A stretch of 64,000 nt of DNA. Origin: Marinobacter confluentis. GTDB taxonomy: Bacteria > Pseudomonadota > Gammaproteobacteria > Pseudomonadales > Oleiphilaceae. The notes under the pieces were generated by a model, which saw only the letters and a list, made by a program, of their open reading frames with translations, was not told the origin of the DNA and did no database searches. The translations under genes were made by a program, and so were the position numbers. Shown here piece by piece: positions 18,864 to 28,280 of this stretch (positions within the stretch are counted from its first letter, which is position 1; each line of letters starts with the position of its first letter). Where the stretch lies: NCBI RefSeq assembly GCF_004785685.1, contig NZ_SRPF01000001.1, forward strand, positions 372,001 through 436,000. Direction: 5' to 3'.

Positions 18864-19601
18864 ATGTCGCTTGCAGGCAAGACCGCACTGGTCACCGGTG
18901 CCACCCGTGGTATCGGAAAAGCGATTGCAAAGGCGTTGGCGGAGCAGGGTGCTACAGTGGTCGGCACGGCGACCAGTGAACAGGGCGCCGAATCCATTAC
19001 CGCGGACCTGAAAGCCTCCGGCGGTTTCGGCCTGGTGATGGATGTGTCTGACCCGGCCAGCGTGGAAGCCGGTCTGAAACAGGTAAGCGAACAGGCGGGC
19101 GCGCCGGCGATTCTGGTTAACAATGCTGGTATTACCCGCGATAACCTGTTGATGCGACTGAAAGATGAGGACTGGTCTTCGGTGATGGAGACCAATCTGT
19201 CCAGTGTCTACCGGACCAGCAAGGCAGTGCTTCGGGGTATGGCCAAGGCGCGCTGGGGACGCATTATTAACGTGAGCTCGGTGGTTGCCGGCATGGGGAA
19301 CCCGGGCCAGGCGAATTACTGCGCGGCCAAGGCCGGTGTCGAAGGGTTTACCCGAAGCCTTGCCAAGGAAATGTCGAACCGGGGTATTACTGCAAATTGC
19401 GTTGCCCCCGGTTTTATTGACACTGATATGACCCGAAAACTGGACGACAAGCAACGCGAAGCTATGATGGAAGTCATACCCGCCGGTCGTCTGGGTGAGC
19501 CGGAAGAAGTGGCAGCAGTGGTTGCCTTTCTGGCATCGGACGCAGCCGCCTACGTGACGGGTGAGACAATCAACGTCAATGGCGGCATGTACATGGGCTA
19601 G
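18864..19601 (+). CDS. fabG: 3-oxoacyl-ACP reductase
   Basis: The 245-aa short-chain dehydrogenase reduces beta-ketoacyl-ACP with NADPH. The cofactor motif is [10 protein letters not shown] at the N-terminus; the catalytic triad is Ser in NVSSVV, and Tyr and Lys in NYCAAKAG. The C-terminal [12 protein letters not shown] is characteristic of FabG. A TAGGGAG site precedes the ATG. Confidence 0.96.
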   Translation: MSLAGKTALVTGATRGIGKAIAKALAEQGATVVGTATSEQGAESITADLKASGGFGLVMDVSDPASVEAGLKQVSEQAGAPAILVNNAGITRDNLLMRLKDEDWSSVMETNLSSVYRTSKAVLRGMAKARWGRIINVSSVVAGMGNPGQANYCAAKAGVEGFTRSLAKEMSNRGITANCVAPGFIDTDMTRKLDDKQREAMMEVIPAGRLGEPEEVAAVVAFLASDAAAYVTGETINVNGGMYMG

Positions 19602-19735
19602 TCCGGCTGCGGGCTGATCGCGCAACTCCTTGTTGCGAAACATGTTTGAATGGAATCCCTGCTTGTTCGCAGGTTGGGTTTAAACTAAACTGGCAGCATC
19701 TGAGTTGCTTGGTTGACACAAAAAGTGAGGACATT

Positions 19736-19969
19736 ATGAGTACAGTTGAAGAGCGCGTTAAGAAGATTGTCTGTGAGCAGTTGGGCGTTAAAGAGTCCGA
19801 GGTTCAGAACGCATCTTCTTTTGTAGAGGATCTGGGCGCTGACTCACTGGACACCGTCGAGCTCGTCATGGCACTGGAAGAAGAGTTTGAAACCGAAATT
19901 CCCGATGAAGAAGCAGAAAAGCTGACGAGTGTTCAGGACGCGATCGACTACATTGTCGCGCATACCTGA
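19736..19969 (+). CDS. acpP: acyl carrier protein
   Basis: The 77-aa acidic four-helix carrier starts at the ATG at 19736 ([12 protein letters not shown]) behind GTGAGGA. The phosphopantetheine attachment Ser is residue 37 in [10 protein letters not shown]. The open frame extends upstream to 19646, but that part does not look like ACP. It ends before a strong terminator-like hairpin at 20001, so acpP is likely expressed more than fabF. Confidence 0.97.
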   Translation: MSTVEERVKKIVCEQLGVKESEVQNASSFVEDLGADSLDTVELVMALEEEFETEIPDEEAEKLTSVQDAIDYIVAHT

Positions 19970-20000
19970 TACTCTGAAAGGTCTGTAAACCAGGCAAGAA

Positions 20001-20035
20001 GCCGTCCATGTGAATATTCAGTGGACGGCTTTTTT
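20001..20035 (+). terminator. intrinsic terminator after acpP
   Basis: GCCGTCCA (20001-20008) pairs with TGGACGGC (20022-20029) across a 13-base loop and is followed by six T residues. It lies between acpP and fabF and probably lets only part of transcription continue. Confidence 0.85.
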
Positions 20036-20078
20036 ATTGGATATTCCGGAAGATCAACAAGGCTTCAGGTGAAGGATT

Positions 20079-21326
20079 ATGGCTAAACGACGGGTTGTGA
20101 TTACGGGTATGGGCATGCTGTCGCCGGTTGGCAATGATGTTGCCTCCTCGTGGGATGCCGTGCAGAAAGGCGTCAGCGGTATTACCGGTATAGACCGTTT
20201 CGATACCACGGGATACAGCACTCGTATTGGTGGCGCCATCAGGGATCTGGACCTGGAGCCGTATCTGTCCACCAAGGATGCCCGAAAGCTGGATGCGTTT
20301 ATTCATTATGGCATCGTTGCCGCGCAGCAGGCGGTAGATGCCAGCGGGCTGAATGACTTTCCGGAACTGGACAAAGAGCGGGTGGGCGTTGCCATTGGTT
20401 CCGGTATTGGTGGTCTGGAGTTCATTGAGAAGAACATCATCAGCATGGAAAAAGGGGGGCCCCGAAAGGTGTCGCCATTTTTTGTGCCTGCATCCGTCAT
20501 TAACATGATTTCCGGCAACGTGGCCATCCGGTTTGGGTACCAGGGCCCGAATATTGCCATAGTCACCGCCTGCACCACCGGGACCCACAACATCGGCTAT
20601 GCCGCCCGTACCATTGCTTATGGTGATGCTGACGTGATGCTTGCCGGGGGCTCTGAGATGGCCACCACCCGCAGTGCGATAGCGGCATTCTCCGCGGCCC
20701 GGGCGCTTTCCACCCGTAACGATGAGCCGGAAAAGGCCAGTCGACCCTGGGATAAAGGCCGTGACGGTTTCGTGCTGAGTGATGGTGCCGGTGTGCTGGT
20801 ACTGGAAGACCTGGAGCATGCCCGGCGCCGTGGCGCGACTATTCTGGGCGAAGTAGCGGGTTTTGGCATGAGCGACGACGCCTTTCACATCACGTCGCCA
20901 CCGGAAGGCGGCGCTGGAGCGGCCCGGTCCATGCATAATGCCATTCGCGACGCAGGCATTGAAACCGGGGACATTGATTATATCAACGCCCACGGTACCT
21001 CGACCCAGGTGGGCGATGTGGCCGAGGTTGCCGCCGTCAAATCGGTTTTTGGCCAGCATGCCGGCAAGCTGGCCGTCAGCAGTACCAAGTCCATGACTGG
21101 GCATCTGCTGGGCGCTGCGGGTGCCGTTGAAGCCATTTTCTCTGTGCTTGCCATAAAAGATGGCACTTTGCCGCCGACCATTAATCTGGACGACCCGGAT
21201 GACGGGTGTGACCTGGACTTCGTTGCAGAGGGTGCCCGTAAGGCCGATATCCGTTTCGCGCTTTCCAATTCCTTCGGGTTTGGTGGCACCAACGGAACCC
21301 TGATTTTCCGCCGCTTCGAAGACTGA
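20079..21326 (+). CDS. fabF: beta-ketoacyl-ACP synthase II
   Basis: The 415-aa condensing enzyme elongates acyl-ACP with malonyl-ACP. The catalytic Cys is residue 165 in TACTTGTHN; the two His are in [11 protein letters not shown] and [11 protein letters not shown]; the C-terminal [10 protein letters not shown] loop is present. The start behind GAAGGA at 20079 fits. pabC follows within nine bases. Confidence 0.97.
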   Translation: MAKRRVVITGMGMLSPVGNDVASSWDAVQKGVSGITGIDRFDTTGYSTRIGGAIRDLDLEPYLSTKDARKLDAFIHYGIVAAQQAVDASGLNDFPELDKERVGVAIGSGIGGLEFIEKNIISMEKGGPRKVSPFFVPASVINMISGNVAIRFGYQGPNIAIVTACTTGTHNIGYAARTIAYGDADVMLAGGSEMATTRSAIAAFSAARALSTRNDEPEKASRPWDKGRDGFVLSDGAGVLVLEDLEHARRRGATILGEVAGFGMSDDAFHITSPPEGGAGAARSMHNAIRDAGIETGDIDYINAHGTSTQVGDVAEVAAVKSVFGQHAGKLAVSSTKSMTGHLLGAAGAVEAIFSVLAIKDGTLPPTINLDDPDDGCDLDFVAEGARKADIRFALSNSFGFGGTNGTLIFRRFED

Positions 21327-21334
21327 TCAGTACC

Positions 21335-22153
21335 GTGCTCACCGTGATCCAAGCCAACAGCCAGGCGGTTCCCGCAGCGGATCGCGGGCTCGCTTACGGT
21401 GATGGCCTGTTTGAAACCATCCGGATGTCGGGGCAGAAGGCTCTGCTTCGCCAGCATCATCTTCGGCGCATGGCTTCTGACGCGGCGCGTCTCGGAATAC
21501 CCGCCGATGTTGATGACCTTGATCGTGAGCTTACCCGGGCCGCCCGGCGCCTTGGGCCGCCGGATGACAACCATTCGTGGATTCTCAAGCTGATTCTTAC
21601 CAGGGGCAACGGTGGCCGGGGTTATAGGCCGCCCCAGAACCCGGAGCCGCACCTGATTGCGTCTTCGGCGACTCTGCCGCCTTTGCCCGGCCCGGAGGGC
21701 GTCGTGGCCCGCTGTTCCAGCTTTCCACTCACAGTGAATCCGAAGCTGGCCGGCATCAAGACCCTGAATCGGCTGCAGCAAGTCATGGCCAGCCGGGAGT
21801 TTACCGGCGCTGAGTGGGAACTGATCATGAAAGACGGTGCTGACCACCTGGTCGAAGGTACCCGTACCAACCTGATTGCCCGTCTTGGGGATTGTTGGGT
21901 GACTCCGCCGGCAAGTTCCGTAGCCGTCGCCGGCGTGATGCGTCAGTACGTCATGGAACGCCTGGTGCTAGCGGGAGAAACGGTTCTGGAGCGGCCCCTG
22001 CCCGCCGACCTGGCGGCACGGGAAGACCTGCGCGGGTTTTATCTGCTTAACAGTGTGTTCGGAGTTGTCGCCGTGCGTTCCTTCGAGGGAGCGGATTTGC
22101 CAGTCGATGGCACACTTGCGACAATCTGCGGCCCTATTGAAACTTTGGAATAG
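21335..22153 (+). CDS. pabC: aminodeoxychorismate lyase
   Basis: The 272-aa fold-type IV PLP enzyme makes p-aminobenzoate for folate from aminodeoxychorismate. Seen are ADRGLAYGDGLFETIR near the N-terminus, the PLP Lys in AGIKTLNRLQQV, and the phosphate-binding EGTRTNLIA motif. It starts with GTG at 21335. The position between fabF and mltG is conserved in gammaproteobacteria. Confidence 0.93.
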   Translation: MLTVIQANSQAVPAADRGLAYGDGLFETIRMSGQKALLRQHHLRRMASDAARLGIPADVDDLDRELTRAARRLGPPDDNHSWILKLILTRGNGGRGYRPPQNPEPHLIASSATLPPLPGPEGVVARCSSFPLTVNPKLAGIKTLNRLQQVMASREFTGAEWELIMKDGADHLVEGTRTNLIARLGDCWVTPPASSVAVAGVMRQYVMERLVLAGETVLERPLPADLAAREDLRGFYLLNSVFGVVAVRSFEGADLPVDGTLATICGPIETLE

Positions 22154-22160
22154 TCGCTTG

Positions 22161-23216
22161 GTGAAGAAGTTACTGCTGGCAGCCGTCTCACTGATTGTTC
22201 TTCTGGGTTCCGGCCTGGGCATCTGGCTCTGGCAGGGTCTTCAGACCCTTGAACAGCCTGTTGTTCTGGACGAACCGGTTCTGTTCTCGGTGCCGATGGG
22301 CGCAGGGTATGACCAGATCGCCCGGTCAATGGAACAGAACGGATTTATGGATGACAGTCTGTGGATGCGGATTCACGCCCGTCTGAATCCGGAACAATCC
22401 AGGCTGCTGGCTGGCGAATACGAGTTCACCAGTGGCATGTCACGCCTGGATATGATCCGCAAAATGGTGTCTGGCGATACCAAACAATGGCAGATCCAAT
22501 TCATCGAGGGCTGGACCTTCCGGGATATGCGCAAGGCGATTGCTGCCAACCCGCGCCTGGACAAGGTCACCACGGACTGGACCGATGCCCAGATCATGGA
22601 GGCGATGGGCGCTGCAGACGAGCACCCGGAAGGGCGTTTCTTCCCGGATACCTATCTGCACGGCAGCCAGGAAACCGATCTTGACCTGTATAAACGGGCG
22701 TTCAACCGGATGGAACGCGTGCTGGCGGAAGAGTGGGAGAACCGGGCTGAAGGCCTCCCTTACGACACTCCCTACGAGGCCCTGATCATGGCTTCTATTG
22801 TCGAGCGGGAAACCGGTGCTGCGCATGAACGGGCGGAGGTTGCCGGGGTGTTTGTCCGTCGTCTTGAGAAGGGCATGCGTCTGCAGACGGACCCGACGGT
22901 GATCTATGGTATGGGTGATCAGTACAAAGGGCGAATTACCCGCAAGGACCTTCGCACCTATACCGACTACAACACCTACCGGATCAACGGTCTGCCGCCC
23001 ACACCCATAGCGCTTTCCGGACGGGAAGCCGTGCATGCAGCCCTGCACCCGGCCGATGGAGATACTTACTACTTTGTCGCCCGGGGTGACGGCACCCACA
23101 AGTTTTCTCGCACTCTGGCTGAGCATCAGGAAGCCGTGCGCCAGTTTCAGCTGAACCGACGTGAAGACTATCGCTCGTCGCCAGCAGCCCCTGAAACTGA
23201 CAGTCAGAAGGAATAG
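22161..23216 (+). CDS. mltG: endolytic murein transglycosylase
   Basis: The 351-aa membrane-bound lytic enzyme cuts nascent glycan strands and helps set their length. I prefer the GTG at 22161, giving MKKLLLAAVSLIVLLGSG as the membrane anchor; the open frame to 22053 would overlap pabC by about 100 bp. A LysM-like region follows, then the YceG catalytic domain with the active-site Glu in IMASIVERETG. The RTYTDYNTY and LPPTPI motifs near the C-terminus are typical. Confidence 0.93.
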   Translation: MKKLLLAAVSLIVLLGSGLGIWLWQGLQTLEQPVVLDEPVLFSVPMGAGYDQIARSMEQNGFMDDSLWMRIHARLNPEQSRLLAGEYEFTSGMSRLDMIRKMVSGDTKQWQIQFIEGWTFRDMRKAIAANPRLDKVTTDWTDAQIMEAMGAADEHPEGRFFPDTYLHGSQETDLDLYKRAFNRMERVLAEEWENRAEGLPYDTPYEALIMASIVERETGAAHERAEVAGVFVRRLEKGMRLQTDPTVIYGMGDQYKGRITRKDLRTYTDYNTYRINGLPPTPIALSGREAVHAALHPADGDTYYFVARGDGTHKFSRTLAEHQEAVRQFQLNRREDYRSSPAAPETDSQKE

Positions 23217-23224
23217 CCGAGCCC

Positions 23225-23854
23225 ATGAAACCAAGGGGGCAGTTCATTACGTTTGAAGGCACTGAGGGTGTCGGCAAGTCGACCCAACTGGGCCAGGCGG
23301 CATCGCTCTTGCGCGACCTTGGCGTTGAAGTGGTGGTTACCCGGGAACCCGGTGGAACCCCGATGGCGGAAGCAATCCGTGATTTGCTGCTGGCGCCCCG
23401 CGACGAGCCGGTTAACGATCTGACCGAACTGCTGCTGATGTTTGCCGCCAGGGCCCAGCATCTGCACACGCGCATTCTTCCGGAGCTGGAAGCCGGGAAA
23501 TGGGTGTTGTGTGATCGCTTTACTGATGCGACCTTCGCCTACCAGGGTGGCGGACGGGGCGTACCGGCAGATGCAATCGCAACGCTTGAAACGCTGGTTC
23601 AGGGCAGTGTCCGGCCCGATCATATTGTTTTGCTTGACGCCCCGGTGGAAACCGGGATGGCCCGGGCAAGGCATCGGGGCGAGCTGGACCGGTTCGAGCA
23701 GGAGGCGGTGGCATTTTTCGAGCGTATCCGGCGCACCTATCTTGACCGCGCTGCCGCGGCACCGGAAAGGTACCACATTGTCAACGCCGCCCGACCTCTT
23801 GAACAGGTCAGCGAGGACGTCTCACATCTGTTCAAAAGTTTCGTTCTGCGCTGA
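23225..23854 (+). CDS. tmk: thymidylate kinase
   Basis: The 209-aa kinase converts dTMP to dTDP. The P-loop is FEGTEGVGKST; the DR motif is CDRFTDATFAYQGGGRG; TREPGGTP is the substrate-binding loop. It follows mltG by eight bases. In Pseudomonas tmk is followed by holB, pilZ and tatD, but here the next gene is an AraC regulator, so synteny ends at this point. Confidence 0.96.
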   Translation: MKPRGQFITFEGTEGVGKSTQLGQAASLLRDLGVEVVVTREPGGTPMAEAIRDLLLAPRDEPVNDLTELLLMFAARAQHLHTRILPELEAGKWVLCDRFTDATFAYQGGGRGVPADAIATLETLVQGSVRPDHIVLLDAPVETGMARARHRGELDRFEQEAVAFFERIRRTYLDRAAAAPERYHIVNAARPLEQVSEDVSHLFKSFVLR

Positions 23855-23922
23855 TTCGTGCAAATTCTGACCATATCTGGTTTAATCAGGTTATATTTTC
23901 TGTAAACGGTCGGTATGTAGGT

Positions 23923-24693
23923 ATGTTGGATGCGCGCCTGCTAAAGCTTCCTACCGCTTCTCATCAGCATCGGCATGAACACCATCAGATCGTGGTGGGA
24001 GTTCGCGGCGAAGCGGATCTGAATGTTGATGGCACCGGCTCTCACCTCGATACCTGGCGGGCCTGTCTGGTGCCTACCCAGGCCCGGCACGATTACTGCG
24101 GGGATCTCCAGAACCATGTTCTGGTGATTAATCTTGACCCGTTTATTCCTCCCCTGGCCAGCCCTGAACACGCCGATTACGAAAAACTGGCTCCGCTTTT
24201 CGAGAAGCCCAGAACCTTTGTGCTGGATAACAAATTACAGAACCTGGTCCAGTTTGTCGCAGGCGAGTTTGATCGGTCCCCGGGAAATGAAGGTATGAAA
24301 CGCCATCTGGGCGCCAGCATTCTGCATTGCATGGCGGAGCGCCTGAACGAGGACCGGGATATGCGCGCCAATCGTCATGCCATTAGCCCGGACACCCTGC
24401 GGCGCTATATCATGGAGAACCTTCAGCGCAAGATAACGGTGAATGATCTGGCCGGTGTTGCCTGCCTTAGCGTTAGCCGGTTTCATGAGATGTTCCGGGA
24501 TGTGACCGGGATCACGCCCCACCAGTTTCTGTTGCAGACCCGGCTCGATCAGGCCGTGCAGTTGCTCGCAGGTACCACGCTGACGATCTCAGAGGTCAGC
24601 TTTCGTACCGGATTTTCCTCCCAGAGTGCGCTGACAAACGCCCTCAGAAAGTACAAAGGCATTACGCCCTCCCGACTGCGTTCCGCTGCCTGA
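23923..24693 (+). CDS. AraC family regulator, probable activator of proline use (PruR-like)
   Basis: The 256-aa protein has an N-terminal cupin-like sensor domain with many His residues (SHQHRHEHHQIVVGV) and a C-terminal AraC double helix-turn-helix, with HTH 1 around NDLAGVACLSVSRFHEMFR and HTH 2 around ISEVSFRTGFSSQSALTNAL. It lies directly upstream of putA and putP in the same direction. In P. aeruginosa the AraC-type PruR activates putA-putP, and the PutA here lacks the N-terminal DNA-binding domain of self-regulating PutAs, so this gene is the obvious candidate regulator. The role is inferred from context. Confidence 0.78.
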   Translation: MLDARLLKLPTASHQHRHEHHQIVVGVRGEADLNVDGTGSHLDTWRACLVPTQARHDYCGDLQNHVLVINLDPFIPPLASPEHADYEKLAPLFEKPRTFVLDNKLQNLVQFVAGEFDRSPGNEGMKRHLGASILHCMAERLNEDRDMRANRHAISPDTLRRYIMENLQRKITVNDLAGVACLSVSRFHEMFRDVTGITPHQFLLQTRLDQAVQLLAGTTLTISEVSFRTGFSSQSALTNALRKYKGITPSRLRSAA

Positions 24694-24886
24694 TCCCTGG
24701 ACATTCCTGCCAGAAGCCAACTCAGTATGATTTTGCAAAAGAATCGTAGAAATTTGTAAGCCCGCACTCCGTATTACTACTAAGTTATTGTCAGGTTGGT
24801 CTACTTGACCTGCGCAGAGGCGCAGGAAGAGACCAGTGTGATGGGCAAAGCGGCGTATCGACAGCATCCGCCGCGAGGATGGTCAG

Positions 24887-27800
24887 ATGTTCGATGCGAG
24901 CAGGGCTCTGGAGCCTGCGTTTCAGGAACAGCCTATCTCTTTCTTCTGGCAGAGCATCCTTGCGAACTACGCTGTCAATGAAGACTCCTACCTCAGGAAG
25001 CTGATCACCCTCGCCCAGAGCGATGCTGCCGAACAGAAATTTGCCACCGAAACCGCAACGGACCTGATCCACAAGGTTCGGGAACGGGACGACGGCGTCC
25101 ACATGATTGATGCCCTGCTTCAGGAATACAGCCTGGATACCGAGGAAGGCATCCTCCTGATGTGCCTGACTGAAGCCCTGATGCGAATACCGGACAAGTT
25201 CACTGCCGACCGGCTGATCCATGAAAAAATGACCGACGCCGACTGGGACCGTCATCTGGGTTGCAGTGACTCAACGCTGGTGAATGCCTCCACCTGGGGG
25301 CTGCTGTTGACCGGAAGGGTGATCCGAATGGATCGCCGACTGGACGGGTCTCCTTCCGGAATCTGGCGTCGTCTGGTGAGGCGCAGCGGCGAGCCGATGA
25401 TTCGACGGGCATTGAACCAGGCGATGACGATCATGGGGCGACAGTTCGTGCTTGGCGAAAGCATTTTTGAAGCGCTCGACCATGCGGAAAGCTACCGCAG
25501 TAAAGGGTACACCTATTCTTTTGACATGCTCGGTGAAGCGGCGATGACCGAGCAGGATGCAGCCCGGCACCTCAGCGATTATCGCCATGCCATTGCCGCC
25601 GTCGGCCAGCAGGCCTGGGATTCGACCAGATTATTGCCGCCCTCCATTTCCATCAAGCTTTCAGCCCTGCACCCCCGGTACGATGCTTTCCATGAAAACC
25701 GGGTACTGGAAGAGCTTCACCCGGTCGTTTGCGAGCTGGTTGGCTTTGCCAGGGAGGAGGGCGTTGCGATCACTCTGGATGCCGAGGAAATGGATCGGCT
25801 GGAGTTGTCGCTCAAACTGTTCGAACAGGTGTTCCGGTCGCCCTCCGCTGAAGACTGGAGTGGCCTGGGGCTTGCCGTACAGGCCTATTCCAAACGTGCA
25901 TTGCCGGTGATCTGCTGGCTGAACAAGCTGGCGAAAGAGCAGGGAAAGGAGATTCCGGTGCGTCTGGTGAAGGGGGCCTACTGGGATAACGAGATCAAGC
26001 ATGCGCAACAGCTTGGCATTGCGAACTACCCGGTGTTCACCCGAAAGGAAAGCACTGACACCTCCTACCTTGCCTGCCTCAGGTTTCTGCTAAGCGATTA
26101 CACCAGAGGGGCCCTCTATCCTCAGATGGCCAGCCATAACGCCCATACCGTGGCCTCGGTGCTGGCCATTGCTCGCAAAAAGGAACGCCCAATCGAACTG
26201 CAGCGACTGCATGGTATGGGCGACGCTCTTTACGAGTCAGTTCTGAAAGAGCATGAAACTCCTGTCCGTATCTATGCCCCGGTCGGTGGTTATCGGGAGT
26301 TGTTGCCGTATCTGATTCGGCGATTGCTGGAAAACGGGGCCAACTCCTCGTTTGTCCATCGGTTAGTGGACGCCGCAACACCGGTCGATGCCCTGGTTCA
26401 GGATCCGGTACAGGAGCTTGAGAAATACCCGACACTGTCCAATGACCGGATTCCTTCGCCATCAGCGCTTTACGGCAATGAACGTTTGAATGCCAGAGGC
26501 TGGAATCTCAGGGTAGCCGATCACCGTGATCCCTTGCTCAGGGAACTTGAGAGCTGGCGTCGGCATCGCTGGTCTGCAGGGCCACTGATCATGGGTGAGC
26601 CCAGTTTCAAGGGGGAGGGCAGAGCGGCCCCTTCAGCGGCGGACATGTCCCACAAACTGGGGAAAGTCTTTTCCAGCGATCTATCGCAGACAGGCAAAGC
26701 CCTTCAGGCCGCACAGAAGGGGTTGGCGGACTGGCCCGGCAGACCAGTTGCCGAACGTGTCCAGTGTCTGCTTCGTTACGCGGAGCTGCTTGAAGAAAAT
26801 ACCGCTGAACTGGTTTCGCTTTGCAGCCAGGAAACCGGCAAGTCAGTCAGGGACGCCGTTGACGAGTTGCGTGAAGCGGTTGATCTTTGCCGTTATTACG
26901 CCAGCCAGGGAAAGGCGCGATTTGGTCACGCCATGGCGTTGCCGGGGCCGACCGGGGAGACCAACGAGCTCTACATGGAGGGCCGCGGCATCTTCTTGTG
27001 TATAAGCCCGCAGAGTTCGCCGCTGGCGGTCTTTTCGGGGCAGATTCTGGCTGCGCTGATGGCGGGTAATCCGGTTCTTGCCAAGCCTGCATACCACGCC
27101 AGCCTGACCGGTTTCCGGGCAGCGGAACTGATGCTCGAAGCTGGCGTGCCTGCCGGCGCGCTGCAGCTTTTGCCGGGCGATGGCGCCACCATCGCAAAAA
27201 GACTGCTTCCGGACCCTGGTATCGCCGGCGTTGCCTACACCGGTTCCAGGGCGGTGGCGCGCCTGATCAACCGGGCACTGGCGGAGCGGGAAGGTGCGAT
27301 GGCGCCGTTGATTGCAGAGATGGGCGGCCAGAATGCAATGATTGTCGACAGCAGCGCACTGCCTGAGCAGGTCGTCGCGGATGTGATCAAGTCAGCATTT
27401 ACGGGAGCCGGGCAGCGGTCTGCGGCATTGCGGCTGTTATATCTTCAAAGGGATGTTGCCGAACGGATCGAAACGCTGTTGGCCGGGGCCATGAGTCAGC
27501 TTTCATTGGGTGATCCTGGCCGTCTGAATACCGACATTGGCCCTATTGCCGACGCTGGCACTCGCTCCGGGCTAGTAGAGCATCTGGAGGTTCTTGAGTC
27601 CGGGGCGCGCCTGATTGGTCGCGCGCCTCTACCGGAGGATGCTGACAAGAGCCTGTTCGTCGCGCCGACCGCCTGGGAAATAAAATCACTTAAATACCTG
27701 AAAAATGACTGTTTCGGGCCTATCCTTCATGTAATCCGTTACGATGCTGACCGTCTGGATAACGTGATTGAGGACATAAACGGCCTTGGATGGGCTCTTA

Positions 27801-28066
27801 CGCTGGGCATTCACAGCCGCAGCGAATCAAGCGCAGCCTATATCGAGAAGCGCATCAAAGCAGGCAACACCTACGTCAATCGTGACCAGTTGGGTGCTGT
27901 CGCCGGCGTTCAGCCATTCGGTGGCCAGGGCCTTACGGGTACCGGGCCCAAGTCAGGTGGCCCTAATTATCTGTTACGTTTTGCTGCAGAGAGAACCCGA
28001 ACCATCAACACCACAGCGCTTGGGGGCAATGCATCGCTGTTGTCTCTGGGCATCGAGAGGGTGTGA
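24887..28066 (+). CDS. putA: PutA: proline dehydrogenase with degenerate P5C dehydrogenase domain
   Basis: The 1059-aa PutA lacks an N-terminal ribbon-helix-helix DNA-binding domain. The FAD-dependent proline dehydrogenase barrel (about residues 190-500) is well preserved: ITLDAEEMDRLELSL, RLVKGAYWDNEIK, RIYAPVG and RRLLENGANSSFV. The aldehyde dehydrogenase domain (about 590-1040) is not. Where PutAs have GQRCSALR with the catalytic Cys, this protein has GQRSAALR (Ser 845, codon TCT). Where they have SPWNFP, whose Asn forms the oxyanion hole, it has SPQSSP (709-712). KPAEQTP has become KPAYHAS, and the EVFGP Glu is Asp 941 in NDCFGP. The general-base Glu (IAEMGGQNAM) and the C-terminal GGQGLTGTGPKSGGP remain. 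As read, it should oxidise proline to P5C but probably cannot oxidise glutamate semialdehyde. Confidence 0.93.
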   Translation: MFDASRALEPAFQEQPISFFWQSILANYAVNEDSYLRKLITLAQSDAAEQKFATETATDLIHKVRERDDGVHMIDALLQEYSLDTEEGILLMCLTEALMRIPDKFTADRLIHEKMTDADWDRHLGCSDSTLVNASTWGLLLTGRVIRMDRRLDGSPSGIWRRLVRRSGEPMIRRALNQAMTIMGRQFVLGESIFEALDHAESYRSKGYTYSFDMLGEAAMTEQDAARHLSDYRHAIAAVGQQAWDSTRLLPPSISIKLSALHPRYDAFHENRVLEELHPVVCELVGFAREEGVAITLDAEEMDRLELSLKLFEQVFRSPSAEDWSGLGLAVQAYSKRALPVICWLNKLAKEQGKEIPVRLVKGAYWDNEIKHAQQLGIANYPVFTRKESTDTSYLACLRFLLSDYTRGALYPQMASHNAHTVASVLAIARKKERPIELQRLHGMGDALYESVLKEHETPVRIYAPVGGYRELLPYLIRRLLENGANSSFVHRLVDAATPVDALVQDPVQELEKYPTLSNDRIPSPSALYGNERLNARGWNLRVADHRDPLLRELESWRRHRWSAGPLIMGEPSFKGEGRAAPSAADMSHKLGKVFSSDLSQTGKALQAAQKGLADWPGRPVAERVQCLLRYAELLEENTAELVSLCSQETGKSVRDAVDELREAVDLCRYYASQGKARFGHAMALPGPTGETNELYMEGRGIFLCISPQSSPLAVFSGQILAALMAGNPVLAKPAYHASLTGFRAAELMLEAGVPAGALQLLPGDGATIAKRLLPDPGIAGVAYTGSRAVARLINRALAEREGAMAPLIAEMGGQNAMIVDSSALPEQVVADVIKSAFTGAGQRSAALRLLYLQRDVAERIETLLAGAMSQLSLGDPGRLNTDIGPIADAGTRSGLVEHLEVLESGARLIGRAPLPEDADKSLFVAPTAWEIKSLKYLKNDCFGPILHVIRYDADRLDNVIEDINGLGWALTLGIHSRSESSAAYIEKRIKAGNTYVNRDQLGAVAGVQPFGGQGLTGTGPKSGGPNYLLRFAAERTRTINTTALGGNASLLSLGIERV

Positions 28067-28280
28067 CGTGCGCGTTGTCTTGACGACGTTGCTAAATTCA
28101 AACGGAACCATAAGGAGGTAACCATCGGATAATGGGGGCTTTGAGCGAATGACAGCCGTGCCGTTTTAGCGGGGCAAAGCAAACCGTTAACAAATATAAA
28201 GAGGGCGACTGCCGGGCCTGGCGCGGTATGCGTACCAACTGGTCGGAATGCGTTCCGGCCCAAAGTACTGGAGGATTTTC

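Noticed and set aside
19646..19735. Extended upstream start for acpP
   Set aside because: The extra 30 codons do not resemble ACP, and the ATG at 19736 has a good ribosome site and gives the standard 77-aa protein.
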